A stretch of 64,000 nucleotides of DNA from Oscarella lobularis (taxonomy: Eukaryota > Porifera > Homoscleromorpha > Homosclerophorida > Oscarellidae), in assembly GCF_947507565.1 (NCBI RefSeq), contig NC_089186.1, positions 1,488,001-1,552,000 of the forward strand, in the 5' to 3' direction. Every line of letters starts with the position of its first letter. The first letter of the stretch is position 1. A program made the position numbers and the translations under genes. The notes beneath the pieces are model-generated. The model worked only from the letters and a program-made list of their open reading frames with translations. It searched no databases and was not told the origin of the DNA. This document shows positions 48,018 through 63,370 of this stretch, piece after piece.

Positions 48018-48737
48018 CCTTTACAATTGCCAGTATTCGAATGTGCATGGCGTCGCTTGACCATGAAAATGATCGTGAGAAACCCGTGCGCTTTATAGTT
48101 GGCCACTTAGAACAGTGGAAAGCTTGCTGTAGTCCGTAATCTGACCTTGGACGAGATGAGGACCGAAAGGAGCCCCGGAGTGAATTGACTTACTTTGGTA
48201 CTCTTATAGGCTTAGAAAGACGTCGATGATCTAGATTTTCACGTCTTCTCGCTCGATTCGCCACGAGTAGGGGTGATCTTACGTTTCTATCGAAGATGCC
48301 CGTATGTCCGTGAAAAAGCACATCATTGAGCAGTCAATTAATAGTCACTTTTAGACTAGTAGCATTGTTCCTTGTGCCAAAAAAGTTCTAAGTGACTTCG
48401 GCTGGCTCGTCTAGCTGCAAAATACATGTTATTCAAACTATGAAAAGAATACCAAAAGATTTGAGGTCTTCGACCGTTTTTTATCCTAGTCAGGGAAAGC
48501 CGCAGCCAAGTCAGCGCAGTGTCTAATAGCAGTCTATAAGCATGATCATTTTGCTTAGGAGAAGTTGTCGCATTGCGGCGAAACATCCGCTAAGAATATA
48601 TTTAGATGTGCCTTCGGAGAAAGGAGATGCTTCCGGGCAAAAGGTGATACTTCCACTTGCACGGATACTATACATAAAGAGCGAGTTTAGTTTACCCTAA
48701 GTTTAGGCTTAGAGCAGAGAAGAAAGCCGACTTCACT
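48018..48737. other. Intergenic and promoter region of secreted Ig copy 2
   Basis: Matches 36388-37122. The TATA-like element here is the weaker TACATAAA (48670-48677), and an insertion (GTTTACCCTAA) separates it from the start. No gene. Confidence 0.55.
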
Positions 48738-49809
48738 ATGCTCATCCTACTCTCAATCCCCTTCATCATTCTTACTTCTGACGCGCTTCCAAGTGAGAAG
48801 GCCTCTCCCTAAAAAACAGGCTATATAGTACAATGAACTGCGCGAATGAATAGACGAACGCTTAAAGCGCGACTCCCAAGCGGCGATCTGTTACGGATAT
48901 GACGCGTATACCGACTCTTCGTACGACGTCTCAGTTCAAGGACTTGTGACGTTGAATTGTTGCCAGATGGATGCCGTGTACGTTTCGCGGTGGCGGAAAC
49001 TGGAGAACGAAAGTTAAGTTCGTCTTCCGCTTTGTCTCGACGGCCGACTGGGAGACGAGTTCGCCTGCTGGAAATATCAATCGCGCCTTCTCGTTCGTCT
49101 TCTCGTCAATGCGACGAATTCAAGTCGAGTGAATGAAGCGGCGTTTCTGTGCGGAAAAGAACCGTTATGGAATGATAATTTCTATGTTACGACGACAATT
49201 CGTTTGGCAGTTCCTCCTACGGCTTCGCCTCCGCTTAGCCCAGCAATTTCCCCCGTTAGGCCACGAGGTATGCACGTACCGTAATAGCTATTAATAACAC
49301 GTACGTGGGAGAAAAGGCAAGTGTCTGAGTGGCATGAAGCCAAGTCAACAAGGCGTGTCCAAAGGTACACGCCCGCTATGGATCCATAACCACCCTAGGG
49401 TGGTTATGGGCCTTGTCCGCGCCCTTTGTCACAACGGGATAAAAGATACTATACGAGCGAGTACTTACTTTTTCGTGCACCGTCTTTCGCAGATTCAAAT
49501 TGCAGCGTGGTCCTGTTTGAAACGTCGCCCAGTGATCGAAGATATGCTTTACGCGGAAGCGTTACTTGCCTTTCTAATTTCAATCGCCTCGTTTGGAAGG
49601 CCGGGGACGAGAGTGTTGGCAAGTGTGCGGACGATTCTGGAATGCCGGCGGCGTGTTATGAAGAGTTGGACGATGGTCTCGAATTGAAAATCTTTTCCCA
49701 AGAGAAAAGGGGCCTAAAGAAATTCAAATGTATTGGCCGACGCGTGGAAAACGAGAAACCTGGTTCCGCTAAATCGAGATTTTGCACTGTCAAAGTCTCC
49801 TGGACTTAG
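48738..49809 (+). pseudogene. Secreted two-Ig protein, copy 2, with premature stop
   Basis: Exons correspond to 48738-48792, 48854-49267 and 49493-49809. The signal peptide and both Ig domains are recognisable, but codon CAA of copies 1 and 3 is TAA at 49015-49017, in frame, halfway through Ig domain 1. A 9-nt in-frame deletion (three residues before QGLVTLN) is also present. Ig domain 2 remains fully open, so the inactivation looks recent. An initiation site further down could make only the second domain without a signal peptide. A sequencing error or null allele is possible. Confidence 0.75.
49384..49409. repeat. Perfect 26-bp palindrome in secreted-Ig intron 2
   Basis: CCATAACCACCCT followed directly by its reverse complement. 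Copy 3 has the same palindrome with one mismatch near 58286-58311, preceded by a second imperfect one. Copy 1 has a degraded form near 37765-37805. Confidence 0.9.
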
Positions 49810-50602
49810 ACACTTGTTGTCGTGCTTGCACGCTGAGTTCGCCGTTCGTGTTCCCTACTAGTCTCAAAGTCAACTGCTCGCGCTTTTCATTGAAGAGGAT
49901 CTGTTATTGCGAAATAAACTAGAAATAAACCAGAACTAGCGCCAAAACAAACAAATATCTTATCGGCCCTCCTTCAGGCTAAAAGGGGCTTTTGCGCCAA
50001 CGCGTCTCGGCCAAGTGCATGTGGCGGCGCGTGTCACGGGAGCAGATGGCCCTACCTATAATTCACAAATAACCATGAAATAAAATTGGGTTTGCCTGCA
50101 TATTTCTAGATTTTCACGTAGTGGCAATAGAGGGTTTCATTAATGTGCATGACTGTATAAGTATGCTATTTTTGAACTCTGCATGACTGTATAAGTATGC
50201 ATGCTGTCGGTTTGAGAGAAAGAGGTCAACTGATTTCGGTCAATTGTGAGGAATTAAGCCTCTATACAAACATCCTAGTTTCCCAGTGGACGTCCTCCCG
50301 GTGATGATGGCTTCCATATAAATGCAGGGGCAAGAGAGTGTCTGAGACGCAAAAGCCAATTAAGAGTATGCGACCGCCAATACGTTATTGCATGGGTCAG
50401 GGAGGGCAGAGCCCTATTTCGGGCTCTGGAGGGAGGGAAGATAAATCGTTCCCTCGTACGCCGCAAATGAGCTGCATCGCCCTTCCCTTCGCGTCATCAT
50501 GAAAGAATAACAAATATAGCATGCACTACAGTCATATATAAACGCATCGCTACAAACGAACAAGGTCAGTCGAAAAGGCCCGTCCGCCACTCTCCGCGTT
50601 AT

Positions 50603-52928
<2,326 letters not shown>

Positions 52929-53613
52929 ATGCACGGAGTGTTTATGCTTGTGAATGAAGTAAATAGATTCGACTTGGGAACATTGTATCGGAAGGGTGCT
53001 TTGCTATTGCATACATGTACCTGAAGAATAGACCAGTCAACAGTGCTCCGGTGCTTTCTCTCGATCACTTTGACGTCCAGCCAACCCAATCCAATTGCCG
53101 TACTGTTTGCGCTTTCGCTGCCTTCGACCCTGGAGAAGACAGCCAACGTCCAAGAGGTCTGATTGGTACGAATACCAGATCCCATTGATCGTCTTCGATC
53201 GTCGCACAAATCCACCATGGCGAAGAAAAAGAAGAAAAAGAGCCGACTTTAGCGCGCGCGGGAGGCAGGTCCCTGACAACTTACATCACCGCCCGGACCA
53301 GTACCCGACCAATAAATTCGAAGCAAATTTTTGTAGTTTACCGTTACACCATATGCAAACATCCGCGACTGATACAAGAACAATATACGTAAACCGCTCA
53401 ACGCAATATCAGCCAAAACCAGTGGCATAACCAGTGTGTGCATGGGCCCGCCCAAATATTTTTCAAAGAATGATTCAAGCAATAAAAACTTGACACAATG
53501 ACATGCTAAGAATAGGCCCGACCATGCAATCACAAAATTACTCTCTCGCTCCTGCACTATTACAATTCATTCAACTGTACTAAAATTTAGTTCAGGTGTT
53601 CGCGTCAAAGAAA

Positions 53614-54421
53614 CTAATTAGAAGAGGTTTTTGGAAGTCGGCATAATTCTGGGTGGCATACTTTGAGAAGATGGGGAACAACATAGGATGGTTTGTTTAG
53701 CACAAGAAAACGCTTTGCACCTTCTCTTATCCAGTCTTTCTCGCACGTCGAGTCCCTTTTGTCTGGAGTCTCTCCATGCAATTTCGCGCAGGTGCAGTTC
53801 GGTGGTAACTCCATTCCAGGTTCCCCCCTTCTAAAGGACGTAATAAAGTGTTTCTTCGGGTTCCCGGCCCGTGAACGAGTAGCACAATAGACTTCGAGGG
53901 AGACGAAAGTGTCATGTTGGCATTTTGAGAAGAATGATGGAAGAGAATAAAAGAAAGTGTCATTGTTCATATCCTAAAAGACAGCAGCATAAAACAACTA
54001 GTGGAGTGAGCAAAATTCACTATACCCTAATAAGTCGGCCTTTGTCATTGACTCCCAGACGCTCTCCCTTAGGATACGTGTGCAAAGAGCGCACTTTCGT
54101 GTCATCTTTGCTTTTGGGTATCCACGTAAACGTGTCAGAAGGCCATGAAAGAAGCCTCACATTCATAATAACGTGAGGGATATCCCGATCACTTTCGCGC
54201 AAGCTGAGGTCGGCGCTCTTGTTACAAATCTACGATTTCAATAAGAAATCAAATTCCGCTTACGCAGTCACGCGGCAGTATAGCTAGAGTGCATGTCTCG
54301 GACTTACTAACTGCCACTGCGTAGCAGTCCCATTGAAGGGCGATGTCGCGGATGGCGTGAACTTAATCACAGACAACAGGACAATCACAGCAGAGGTTGA
54401 AATAACTTGAAGAGACAGCAT
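53614..54421 (-). CDS. Secreted Cys-rich protein, candidate ligand, copy 2 (225 aa)
   Basis: Exons 54308-54421, 54026-54229 and 53614-53973, all phase 0, 678 nt. Signal peptide LQVISTSAVIVLLSVIKF. The chain is quite divergent from copy 1 in sequence and length, yet keeps RLGVNDKG, KCQHDTF, VYCATRS, NCTCAKL, DKRDSTC and the C-terminal CHPELC. Intron positions are the same. Divergence with retained cysteines is what a rapidly evolving secreted ligand would show, but the function is unproven. Confidence 0.7.
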
Positions 54422-56879
54422 ATCACAATTTTTTTCCTGGTTCAGCTTTGTGTTGAGCGAATGATGAAAATTCCGCTTTTCGTTCAAATTTATAGAAACC
54501 CGCAGGCCAAAAGTTTAGTGTCAGTATCTAATAATAAGGGGTGACATCATTTACAAGAATTGGCCACTAGCGTAAGGTGTCGTAGCTAATGCAATTAAGA
54601 CGGCCGTGAGAAAATTGCGGACGAGTTAAGCAGAAGTGTTTACGCCCTTACGAAATTTCTCCCCAGAAATTGCTTTGCGAGGAGGAACTGGAACCAAGAA
54701 GAAATTTCCCGCCTAATTTCGCGCGTAACAGGGTGACGCATTCGGCAAGGAGACGCCATCGCAAGATGACGTAACGTCGCTGTTTATTTTACATACACGG
54801 TCTAGACGCCTGTCACTGCGCGGCATCTGGTCGGTATGCCCGGGGACGCATATATGCGAACGCCGGTTCGAAGTACAAATAGAAAAAGGAAACTGTTTCT
54901 AGCTCAAGGATCCATGCTCAGGTTCTAATAAAATTTGAAATTGCAGGGGCGAGGTTTTTTGGGAGCACCGCGGGCGTGGCAAAACACGTTACCCAATCCG
55001 AGGCTTCGCCCCCGTCTGGTCCTACACACTTATTCGAGGAAGGCAGGAAGGGTGTAGGAGGCCTGACGTCATTACTTTCTCTCCCAGCGAAGGGTATCCA
55101 GACTACGTTACGTACGCGATAAAAAAAAAGATATCGTCACTACTCAGTCCCGAACGACGCGTCGTGGACGACTGTCCATTGCCCCTTCAGAAATTTGTCT
55201 CGTTTAGAAATCAAATATCCGTGGTCAACAGACGTGTACAGTACTACCAATGGGTACATTGACATGTATGTAGTCTATGTATATATACGCCTACCGCAAA
55301 ATGTCGCGCGTCTCGAGAAACTAGAAGCATGATTTTCCAAACCGTTTTGCAGACTCGCTTCACTCACGTTCTCGAGAAATAGCGCGAAGGCTTAGCGTCC
55401 GAGGCGAAGACATGGCCGAGAACGCTCAGCGGAGACTGTAGCAGTAGAAAAACGTCGAGAAACGAGCACGAGTAAGACTTGGAGGCATACCGATCGCCCA
55501 AAACAGATTAGGGGAAGCTAAAGAAGCGATTCATCGAGAAAGAGTACGCACACGGGCCGAGGAAACGGCCAAAGAACGAGAAGTCTAGCACGGTTACGGA
55601 AGCCCGTATAAAGACACCGAAGAACTCTTTGAAACAGCTAAAAGAGAGCCGACTATGCATAAAGCCACGTCTTTAAATGAAAATGCAGCCCATTTGAAGA
55701 TGTGACACGCACCAAAACGTTAATCTGTCGCTTTTAGATGCTGATTGGCGTTGTCTCCCTGTTGAGCCATTCGAGAACGTCCTTTTTGTTTTGTTTCTCC
55801 AGTTCTTTTCCAATTATGTCACGGCATTGCGCGTGATAGGCGTTCACCCATTCGATTTCGTCACTCGTGAGTAATTTCACGTCGATCATTTTCTTGATCA
55901 AAGGAACCCCTTGATGCAATCAGAGTAAAATTCTATAAAAACGCAAGCAGATTTTCCATACCAGTGTGATTGGTTCAAATGTAAGATACTGGCCGAGGAA
56001 TCTGACGAGTGGCTTGGATGTTTTTTTCCCCAGACGGATGTCAAAACGTTGTCAAGCCACAGCTGGTAGGAATACGTTTGATAAATTTTATAACTAATAG
56101 ATTCATTTAGCTTATTCGTGACGTCATATACACTCGTCCTTTAGATATTCGTCTGCGGACACGCCAAAGTCAGCAACGTACTCGACAACGTTCGTTTCCC
56201 CGTAGTGTCTAAAAAAGACACTTCGACTATAACGCTTAGCGGTTTGAACCGTAAGACGAGAATCGGTCTGTTTGGCTTCCGGATTAATTACCACAACGAT
56301 TTCTTGCTACGGACTCCAAATTGTGAACTTCCCGTAATGCGGAGGCGGAGGACGTTTGCCTACTCATTCTAAATCAAGTAGCCAGATTTCTCTCGTGTTG
56401 AAAATTAGGTTTTTATTACGGCTCATGTCTTTAGCTCCGCCTATATGTGATCCTTTCCGCATTTCACATGGCGTATAGTCACCTCGGCCGTTACGTAGTG
56501 AGAATCCTAGAGAAAGACTGTTTTTTTAAATAAAAAAGGATTCCTTAGAAGGCTAACCATATTGGGATTCGTAATATTGAACGTTTCGAAAATGTTGGCT
56601 TATCTAAAGGGACGATTGAGGGGATTCCCTGAGGGGGGATTGGTAAAAGATATGCACAGGTGTTGCCAACCCCACGCCATCGTGGTTCACGTGAGATTTA
56701 GTGAAGCACGCATTTTGGTCTTCCGCATAAATGATTTTTAAAAGTAAAAGGACAACGTCTCCTACAGGCACGTATGGCAAGTGTATGTACTAAAAGTTTC
56801 ATCGAGAGAACCTTGTTGATCCTGGCAGAACAATAGATGTACATAAATCGAGCCAGAGAGTACAATAGGACGTCAATCA
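54422..56879. other. Intergenic, end of unit 2 and unrelated filler
   Basis: From about 55311 the sequence is not part of the duplication. Apart from the aminopeptidase fragment below, it contains only broken frames, for example minus-strand coding-like scraps near 56100-56330. Confidence 0.45.
55734..56010 (-). pseudogene. Xaa-Pro aminopeptidase (XPNPEP1-like) C-terminal fragment
   Basis: The final exon-like piece (55734-55910) reads KKMIDVKLLTSDEIEW, then a stretch ending IGKELEKQNKKDVLEWLNRE, matching the C-terminal end of cytosolic aminopeptidase P. The piece just upstream (about 55963-56010) gives FLGQYLTFEPITL, also typical. The join between them needs a frame adjustment at the expected acceptor, and the catalytic domain is absent. 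It is therefore best seen as a gene remnant trapped between units 2 and 3. Confidence 0.65.
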
Positions 56880-57595
56880 AGCCACCACCTGACCTTTCGA
56901 ATTAGAATTGCCAGTATTCGAATGTACATGGCGTCGCTTGACCATGAAAATGATCGTGAGAAACCCGTGCGCTTTATAGTTGGCCACTTAGAACAGTGGA
57001 AAGCTTGCTGTAGTCAGACTGTCTGTAATCTGACATTGGACGAGATGAGGACCGAAAGGAGCCCCGGAGTGAATTGACTTACTTTGGTACTCTTATAGGC
57101 GTCGATAATCTAGATTTTCACGTCTTCTCGCTCGATTCGCCACGAGTAGGGGTGATTACGTTTCTATCGAAGATGCCCGTATGTCCGTGAAAAAGCACAT
57201 CATTGAGCAGTCAATAGTCACTTTTAGACTAGTAGCATTGTTCCTTGTCTGTAAACTGCCAAAATAGTTCTAACTGACTTCGGCTGGCTCGTCTAGCTGC
57301 AAAATACATGTTATTCAAACTATGAGAAGATGGCAAAAGATTTGAGGTCTTCGACCGTTTCTTTATCCTAGTCAGGGAAAGCCGCAGCCGAGCCAGCGCA
57401 GTGTCTAATAGCAGTCTATAAGCATAGAAGAAACACTTGCCGCCTTGCGGCGGAACATCCGCTAAGAATATATTTAGATGTGACTTCGAAGAAAGTAGAT
57501 GCTTCCGGGTAGAAGGTGCTAGTTCCACTTGCACGGATACTACATATATAAAGAGCGAGTTTAGGCTTAGAGCAGAGAAGAAAGCCGACTTCACT

Positions 57596-58720
57596 ATGCT
57601 CACCATACTCTCAATCCCCTTCATCATTCTTACTTCTGACGCGCTTCCAAGTGAGAAGGCCTCTCCCTAAAGAAAACAGGCTATATAGTACAATGAACTG
57701 CGTATGAATAGACGAACGCTTGAAGCGCGACTCCCAAGCGGCGATCTGTTACGGATATGACGCGTATACCGACTCTTCGTACGACGTCTCAGTTGGTGCA
57801 GATCAAGGACTTGTGACGTTGAATTGTTGCCAGATGGACGCCGTGTACGTTTCGCGGTGGCGGAAGCTGGAGAACGGAAGTCAAGTTCGCCTTCCGCTTT
57901 GTCCCGGCGGCCGACTGGGAGACGAGTTCGCCTGCTGGAAATATCAATCGCGCCTTCTCGTTCGTCTTCTCGTCAATGCGACGAATTTAAGTCGAGTGGA
58001 TGAAGCGACGTTTCTGTGCGGAAAAGAACCGTTGTGGAATGATAATTTCTATGCTACAACGACAATTCGTTTGGCAGTTCTTCCTACGGCTTCGCCTCCG
58101 CTTAGCCCAGCAATTTCTCCCGTTAGGCCACGAGGTATGCACGTACAGTAATAGCTATTACGCCTGGGAGAAAAGGCGGTATCTGAGTGACATGAAACCA
58201 AGTCAAGAAGGCGTGTCCATACACGCCCGAGTTGACACAAGGGTGTTACTATAACCTCCCTATAGGAGTTACGGACGTTATGGATCCATAACCTCCCTAG
58301 GGTGGTTATGGGCCTTGCATGTCTGCGTCCTTTGACACAACGGGATATAAGATATCATACGAGCGAGTACAGTACTTACTTTTTCGTGCACCGTCTCTCG
58401 CAGATTCAAATTGCAGCGTGACCCTGTTTGAAACGTCGCCCAGTGATCGAAGATATGCTTTACGCGGAAGCGTTACTTGCCTTTCCGATTTCAATCGTCT
58501 TGTTTGGAAGGCCGGGGACGAGAGCGTTGGTAAGTGTGCGGACGATTCTGGAATGCCGGCGGCGTGCTATGAAGAGTCGGACGGTGGTCTTGAATTGAAA
58601 ATCTTTTCCCAAGAGAAAAGGGGCCTAAAGAAATTCAAATGTATTGGCCGACGCGTGGCAAACGAGGAACCTGGTTCCGTCAAATCGAGAGTTTGCACTG
58701 TCAAAGTCTCCTGGACTTAG
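57596..58720 (+). CDS. Secreted two-Ig-domain protein, copy 3 (264 aa)
   Basis: Exons 57596-57650, 57712-58134 and 58404-58720, 795 nt, an exact frame and the same length as copy 1. Signal peptide LTILSIPFIILTSDAL. Ig 1 and Ig 2 have all cysteines and core tryptophans. TATA box at 57545-57552, AATAAA at 58831-58836. Intact, in contrast to copy 2. Confidence 0.85.
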
Positions 58721-59715
58721 ACACTCGTTGACGCGATATTTTGCAAGCTGAGTTCGCCGATCGCGCATGTTCCCTATAGTCTCAAAGTCAACTGCTCAAG
58801 CTCTTTATAGAAGAGGATCTGTCTTTGCTAAATAAACCAGAAGTAAACCAGAAATAGCGCCAAAACAAACAAACATCTTATCGGCCCTCCTTCAGGCTAA
58901 ATGGGGCTTTCGCGCCAAAGCGTCTCGGCCAAGTGTGGTGGCGCGTTCCACTGGAGCAGATGGCCCTACCTATAATTCACAAATCAAATAATGGGTGAAT
59001 AACCATGGAATAAAATCGAGTTTGACAAGGTGACCTACGTGGTGGCAATCGAGGGTTTCGTAGGTCACGGACGAATAAGGGTATGTAGGAGGACATCATG
59101 AACTACTACTCTATAGTTCATGGCTTTAGACTTATTAATTTTGAACAACAAAATAGGCGTTTCTTACAGGAAACCTTAATATAAGGCTTATAGAATGCTG
59201 TCGGTTTGAGAGGAAGAGGTCGACTGATTTCGGTCAATTGATTGTGAGGAAGTAAGCCTGCAGGTACGAAAACAGAAGGATGTTAGAAACAAGAACAAAA
59301 GCATATACTCTCATCTTTTAATTCATGACGCGTCTCCGTGACTGCAACTTTTGCAAAAATATCTTCGGAAGCTGAGATCATTCTATACAACACATCTTAG
59401 TTTCCGAGTGGACGTTCATCCGGTGATGTAATATACCGCGACAGCATGCATAAGCTTCCTCCATTTAGTAAATGCAGGCGCAAGGTGCTAAAGAGAGCGT
59501 CTGGGACGCAAAAGCCTATGGGATGCGACCACCAAAACGTCATTGCATGGATCAGGGAGAGAGGATAACGTTTCCCTCGTACACCGCATACTAGCTCCTT
59601 CCTTCGCGTCATCATGCATGAAAGAATAACAAATAAGTCATATATAAACGCATCGCTGCAAACGAGCAAAGTCAGTCGAAAAGGTCAAGAGAGCCCCTCC
59701 GCCACACTCCGCGTT

Positions 59716-61916
59716 ATGCCGTCACTCGTCACAGTCGTCGGTGTTTGTGAGTTAGTGCATGTGACCGACTGCGATTGCAATATTATAACGAGTCGTTTCC
59801 CGCACTCTGGATCTAGTCTTTCTTTCCAACACTCTAGGCCGATTCTTGTTAGCTCAAGGCTCGCGTTTTAGTAAGAGCGTTGCGAAAAATCGTGCTGTGA
59901 ATAGAGGCGGTTAATTCCTCCTATTCTATAGGCTTTTGCGAATGGACAGGAAACGGCAAAAAGAGCAAAGTTATCCTAACAGACGAAAATATGAGCGACG
60001 AGGAGGAGATCAAGTGTATTGACTACAGCCTGGACCCGAGTAACGGATTGAAGTGGATTTCTGATAATTCTGGCCGGGAAATCGCAAAATGCGACGGCCA
60101 CAACAAAGATGTCTGCTCCAAATATGACTCATTCATGTCGGAAAGTCTAAAAATTGACAGGATACATCTTACTCTAAAATCGGCCATTTACCGTTGCAAA
60201 GACGATTTCTCGAAACTAGTATGCACAGTCGAAGTCAAAAAAACAAAGCAGCCAGATGAAACTCCTACTACTTCGACACTTCGTAGCCCAGCTGGTCCTA
60301 CGATTACCTATGTGACCTCTAGTGCTGCTTTGAATGCAACTTCCTATGTCAACGCTACAGAGTTCCTAAATGAAACGCCTTCCTTGGTCAGCGCAAGTCC
60401 CACTAATTCTACTCGTTTATCGGAGAAGTAAGTCAGAAATACGATTATTACTATCTCGACTATTATTTAATTAATCGTTTTTTTTGTTGAGAGCTAAAGT
60501 TACGACGGCTATAGTCTGTGCGATTGTCATACTAGTTGCGCTGTGCGTTGGGACGGGACTAGTAATTTTTCTCAAAAGAGAAAAACCACTCTGCTGTCGA
60601 CAATGTGACGAAGACGATTGGGATAGAATGAGCGAGATTTGGAAGGACGAGTGCAGCTTCTTGAACGGAAAAAACGTAATTCCAATTAGCAGCATCACAA
60701 CCGGAAAAGTATTAGGTACAAAAAAGGCCGCTAATAAAGAAAAGTAATAAATTAGAGTACACTTGTAGCGGAAGGTCAGTTTGGCACCGTGGCCGAAGGA
60801 AACCTAACAACGCAAACAAGTACCGGAGAAGTGTATACGATAAAGATTGCCGTGAAAACGTTTCGAGGTAAAAAACGTCCAGTCTAGCGCGCTACCACGT
60901 CTTATGGTGCGTCTAGACGAAGTTCAGGCCGAAGATTTTCAAAAGGAAGCGAAACTACTAGCGAGCCTCGGTCTTCATACGAATCTTACGCGGATTTACG
61001 GACACTGCGTCGAAAACGGACGTATGTCCCTTAATTAGTTAAATATTTATTTATTTATTTATTTCTAGACGTTAGCAAAATTGCGATGGAATGCGCCGAG
61101 ATGGGCGACCTTCATCGCTATCTTCGTCGAATGAGAAGCGAGCAAAATGCATTCAAACTCGACGAAAGGAAAGCGATTGACTACGGACGACAAATTGCCA
61201 AAGGAATGCAATTCGTCGCTTCGAAAGGGGTCGGTTCAAAGAGACCAAATTTTAATTAATGTATTAATTAATGCCATAGTACGTGCATCGCGATTTGGCG
61301 GCGAGAAACGTTCTCGTTTTTGCGGGTGAGCAACTAAAGATATGCGATTTTGGACTGGCTAAAGATCTCGAGTCAGCTGCCTACTACAGAAAAAAGACAA
61401 AGGTGCGCAATATCACCCTAAGAAGTGTATGTAGAGTCTCAAGATTATCTATCAGGGTGGCGTAATTCCATTCAAATGGTGTGCACCAGAAGTGCTGCTC
61501 TACAAAACTTACAGTGAATACAGTGACGTGTAAACTAATCAATTACAATTATTTAACTAATAATATTATTTAAAATCTTTCTCTCTCACACAGTTGGTCT
61601 TATGGAATTGTTCTGTGGGAAATTGTAACCCATGGCGGAACTCCTTATCCGGGAGTGCCAATTGAAAAATTGTTTGAATTATTGACGGGGGATTGCGTAT
61701 ATCGCATGAGCAAGCCGAAAATGTGTTCAGACAAGATGTAAGGCTTCCTCGTCTCGTTATCAATATAAATAGTAAAATGGCCTTTCGTTTTGCCTCCGGG
61801 AGCTCAGCTATGAAATTATGACGCGCTGTTGGAATTCAATCCCGGATCAAAGACCCACGTTTTCGAGCCTAACAACCAAAATTTTGCAATCGACTGATTT
61901 GAAGGAATTGGCGTAA
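59716..61916 (+). CDS. Ig-domain receptor tyrosine kinase, copy 3, altered P-loop (528 aa)
   Basis: Exons 59716-59746, 59817-59864, 59932-60427, 60492-60675, 60756-60867, 60917-61021, 61069-61229, 61280-61402, 61456-61529, 61594-61737, 61808-61916; 1587 nt, an exact frame. It is the most divergent member. The Ig domain is rewritten ([20 protein letters not shown]), the stalk has one 35-residue repeat instead of two, and the C-terminal tail stops early after KELA. In the P-loop the first Gly is Ala (VAEGQFGTV), and MEYAEM at the hinge is MECAEM. The catalytic Lys, [15 protein letters not shown] and FKWCAPE are kept, so activity may be reduced rather than lost. Confidence 0.83.
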
Positions 61917-62090
61917 AAGCAGCGACCGAAAGCGGGAGGAATGTAAAAATACATGGAAGGTTTATGCTTGTGAATAAAGCAAATAGGCAGGACTTGGAAA
62001 CATTCATGGACAGCTTGCAGCATTTGCTATTGCATACCTGAAGAATAGACCAGCGCTCCTGTGCCTTCTTTCAATCACTTTGATGTCCAA

Positions 62091-63370
62091 CTGTTTTCTT
62101 TTTTTCTCACACCCCTCTATGTGAAAGAAACACCCAAAATTAGAAATATTATTAAATCGTTTTTCTCATTGCTATCGTGAGGAAACTAACCTACAATTAA
62201 AGTTTAGAGCATTAGAGTCCTACTTATCTATTATCTACGAAATCAGAAGAGCCTCCTAATTAATATTCAAGCACAATATCTGATTCATTTTTGGGACATT
62301 TAAAAATAGGTTCACCTAAGTAACATAATTAATTCATAACTTAGAATTATTAATTGCTCTGAATAAAATGAGGTTCAGGTTCAGATATTGTAGCATAAAG
62401 CCTGATCAGTTTTGACAAAGCAATGCTACATATAATCTAGTATGAAATGATTTGATTTCCCAAAATAGTTCAAGTCACAGCGTCCAAAATAATTTATTCG
62501 TTTAATACACCAGAAATTCGAGCGATGATTCCTTTCTTGAGGCATTGAAGTAGAAAGCTGTATTAATTAATTCTGCGTGTTTTTAAATTTAAATTTAATT
62601 ACCTACTAATATAATAAATATTTAAGCCCCATTGTCTGTTTAAGCACCCAATATGTGGCCCCCAATGTGTACTTCCAACACTTTTGATATTAAATTAATT
62701 CAGTGGAAGAAAGAAAGGCGTCGATTTCGATTTTTAACTTTTGGAAGCGCGAAAGCGCTCCATGATGATCGCTGTCCTTAATTAAAAACCAACCAAAGTC
62801 TTCTCATTGCCGTACTGTTTTCCAAATAGACGCACGGATCGCTTTCGCTGCCCACGGATACTAGAAGCACGGGATTGGAAACGCTAGTGCGTTAGCGTAT
62901 GAACCATGCGTCAGATGCGTGCCACCGGCACGCCCACTCACTCACGCGCGTGTCACCTTTCTCTTTGTGAAAGGACGTCCTCCGGAAGATCGACGTGTGT
63001 ATAAACAGACAAGGGATTAAATAGGGTGCCTGTATCGTAGGGTTTTTTGTTTCCTACAGCCTTGGCTTGCTAGAAAATCGACGATTACGTCATTGTATCT
63101 GCTCGCTTTAACGTTGTCGTCCAACTGTCGCTCCCAGCTTTGCCGCTAGTGCCGGAATCGTGCAGCAACCAATAGAACGGTCAGTCAGGCATGCAACTGC
63201 GTGGTTTGCAACGATCTTTTCTCCTTCCCGTATCCAATAGAGCCATTTTTCTCGCGTAACGTCGCGATAGTTTGTCGAATTTTCTACGATTTCAGCGGTA
63301 CCCAACAATGATCTTTTTTATCAATATGTAAACCTTATGCATTGTAGTGCGCAACTGGGCTAAAATAAAT
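62091..63370. other. AT-rich intergenic region
   Basis: Strongly AT-rich to about 62720 with many TTAATTA runs, and no repeat of the gene module. A 66-codon minus frame at 63108-63308 is open but unsupported. Confidence 0.45.

Larger units (their letters stand above)
56880..62090. repeat. Segmental duplication, unit 3 (partial)
   Basis: Collinear with 36384 to about 41650 and with 48010 to about 53060: receptor 3' flank, secreted Ig gene, Ig-RTK. The 7TM receptor and the minus-strand secreted gene are missing. Confidence 0.8.
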
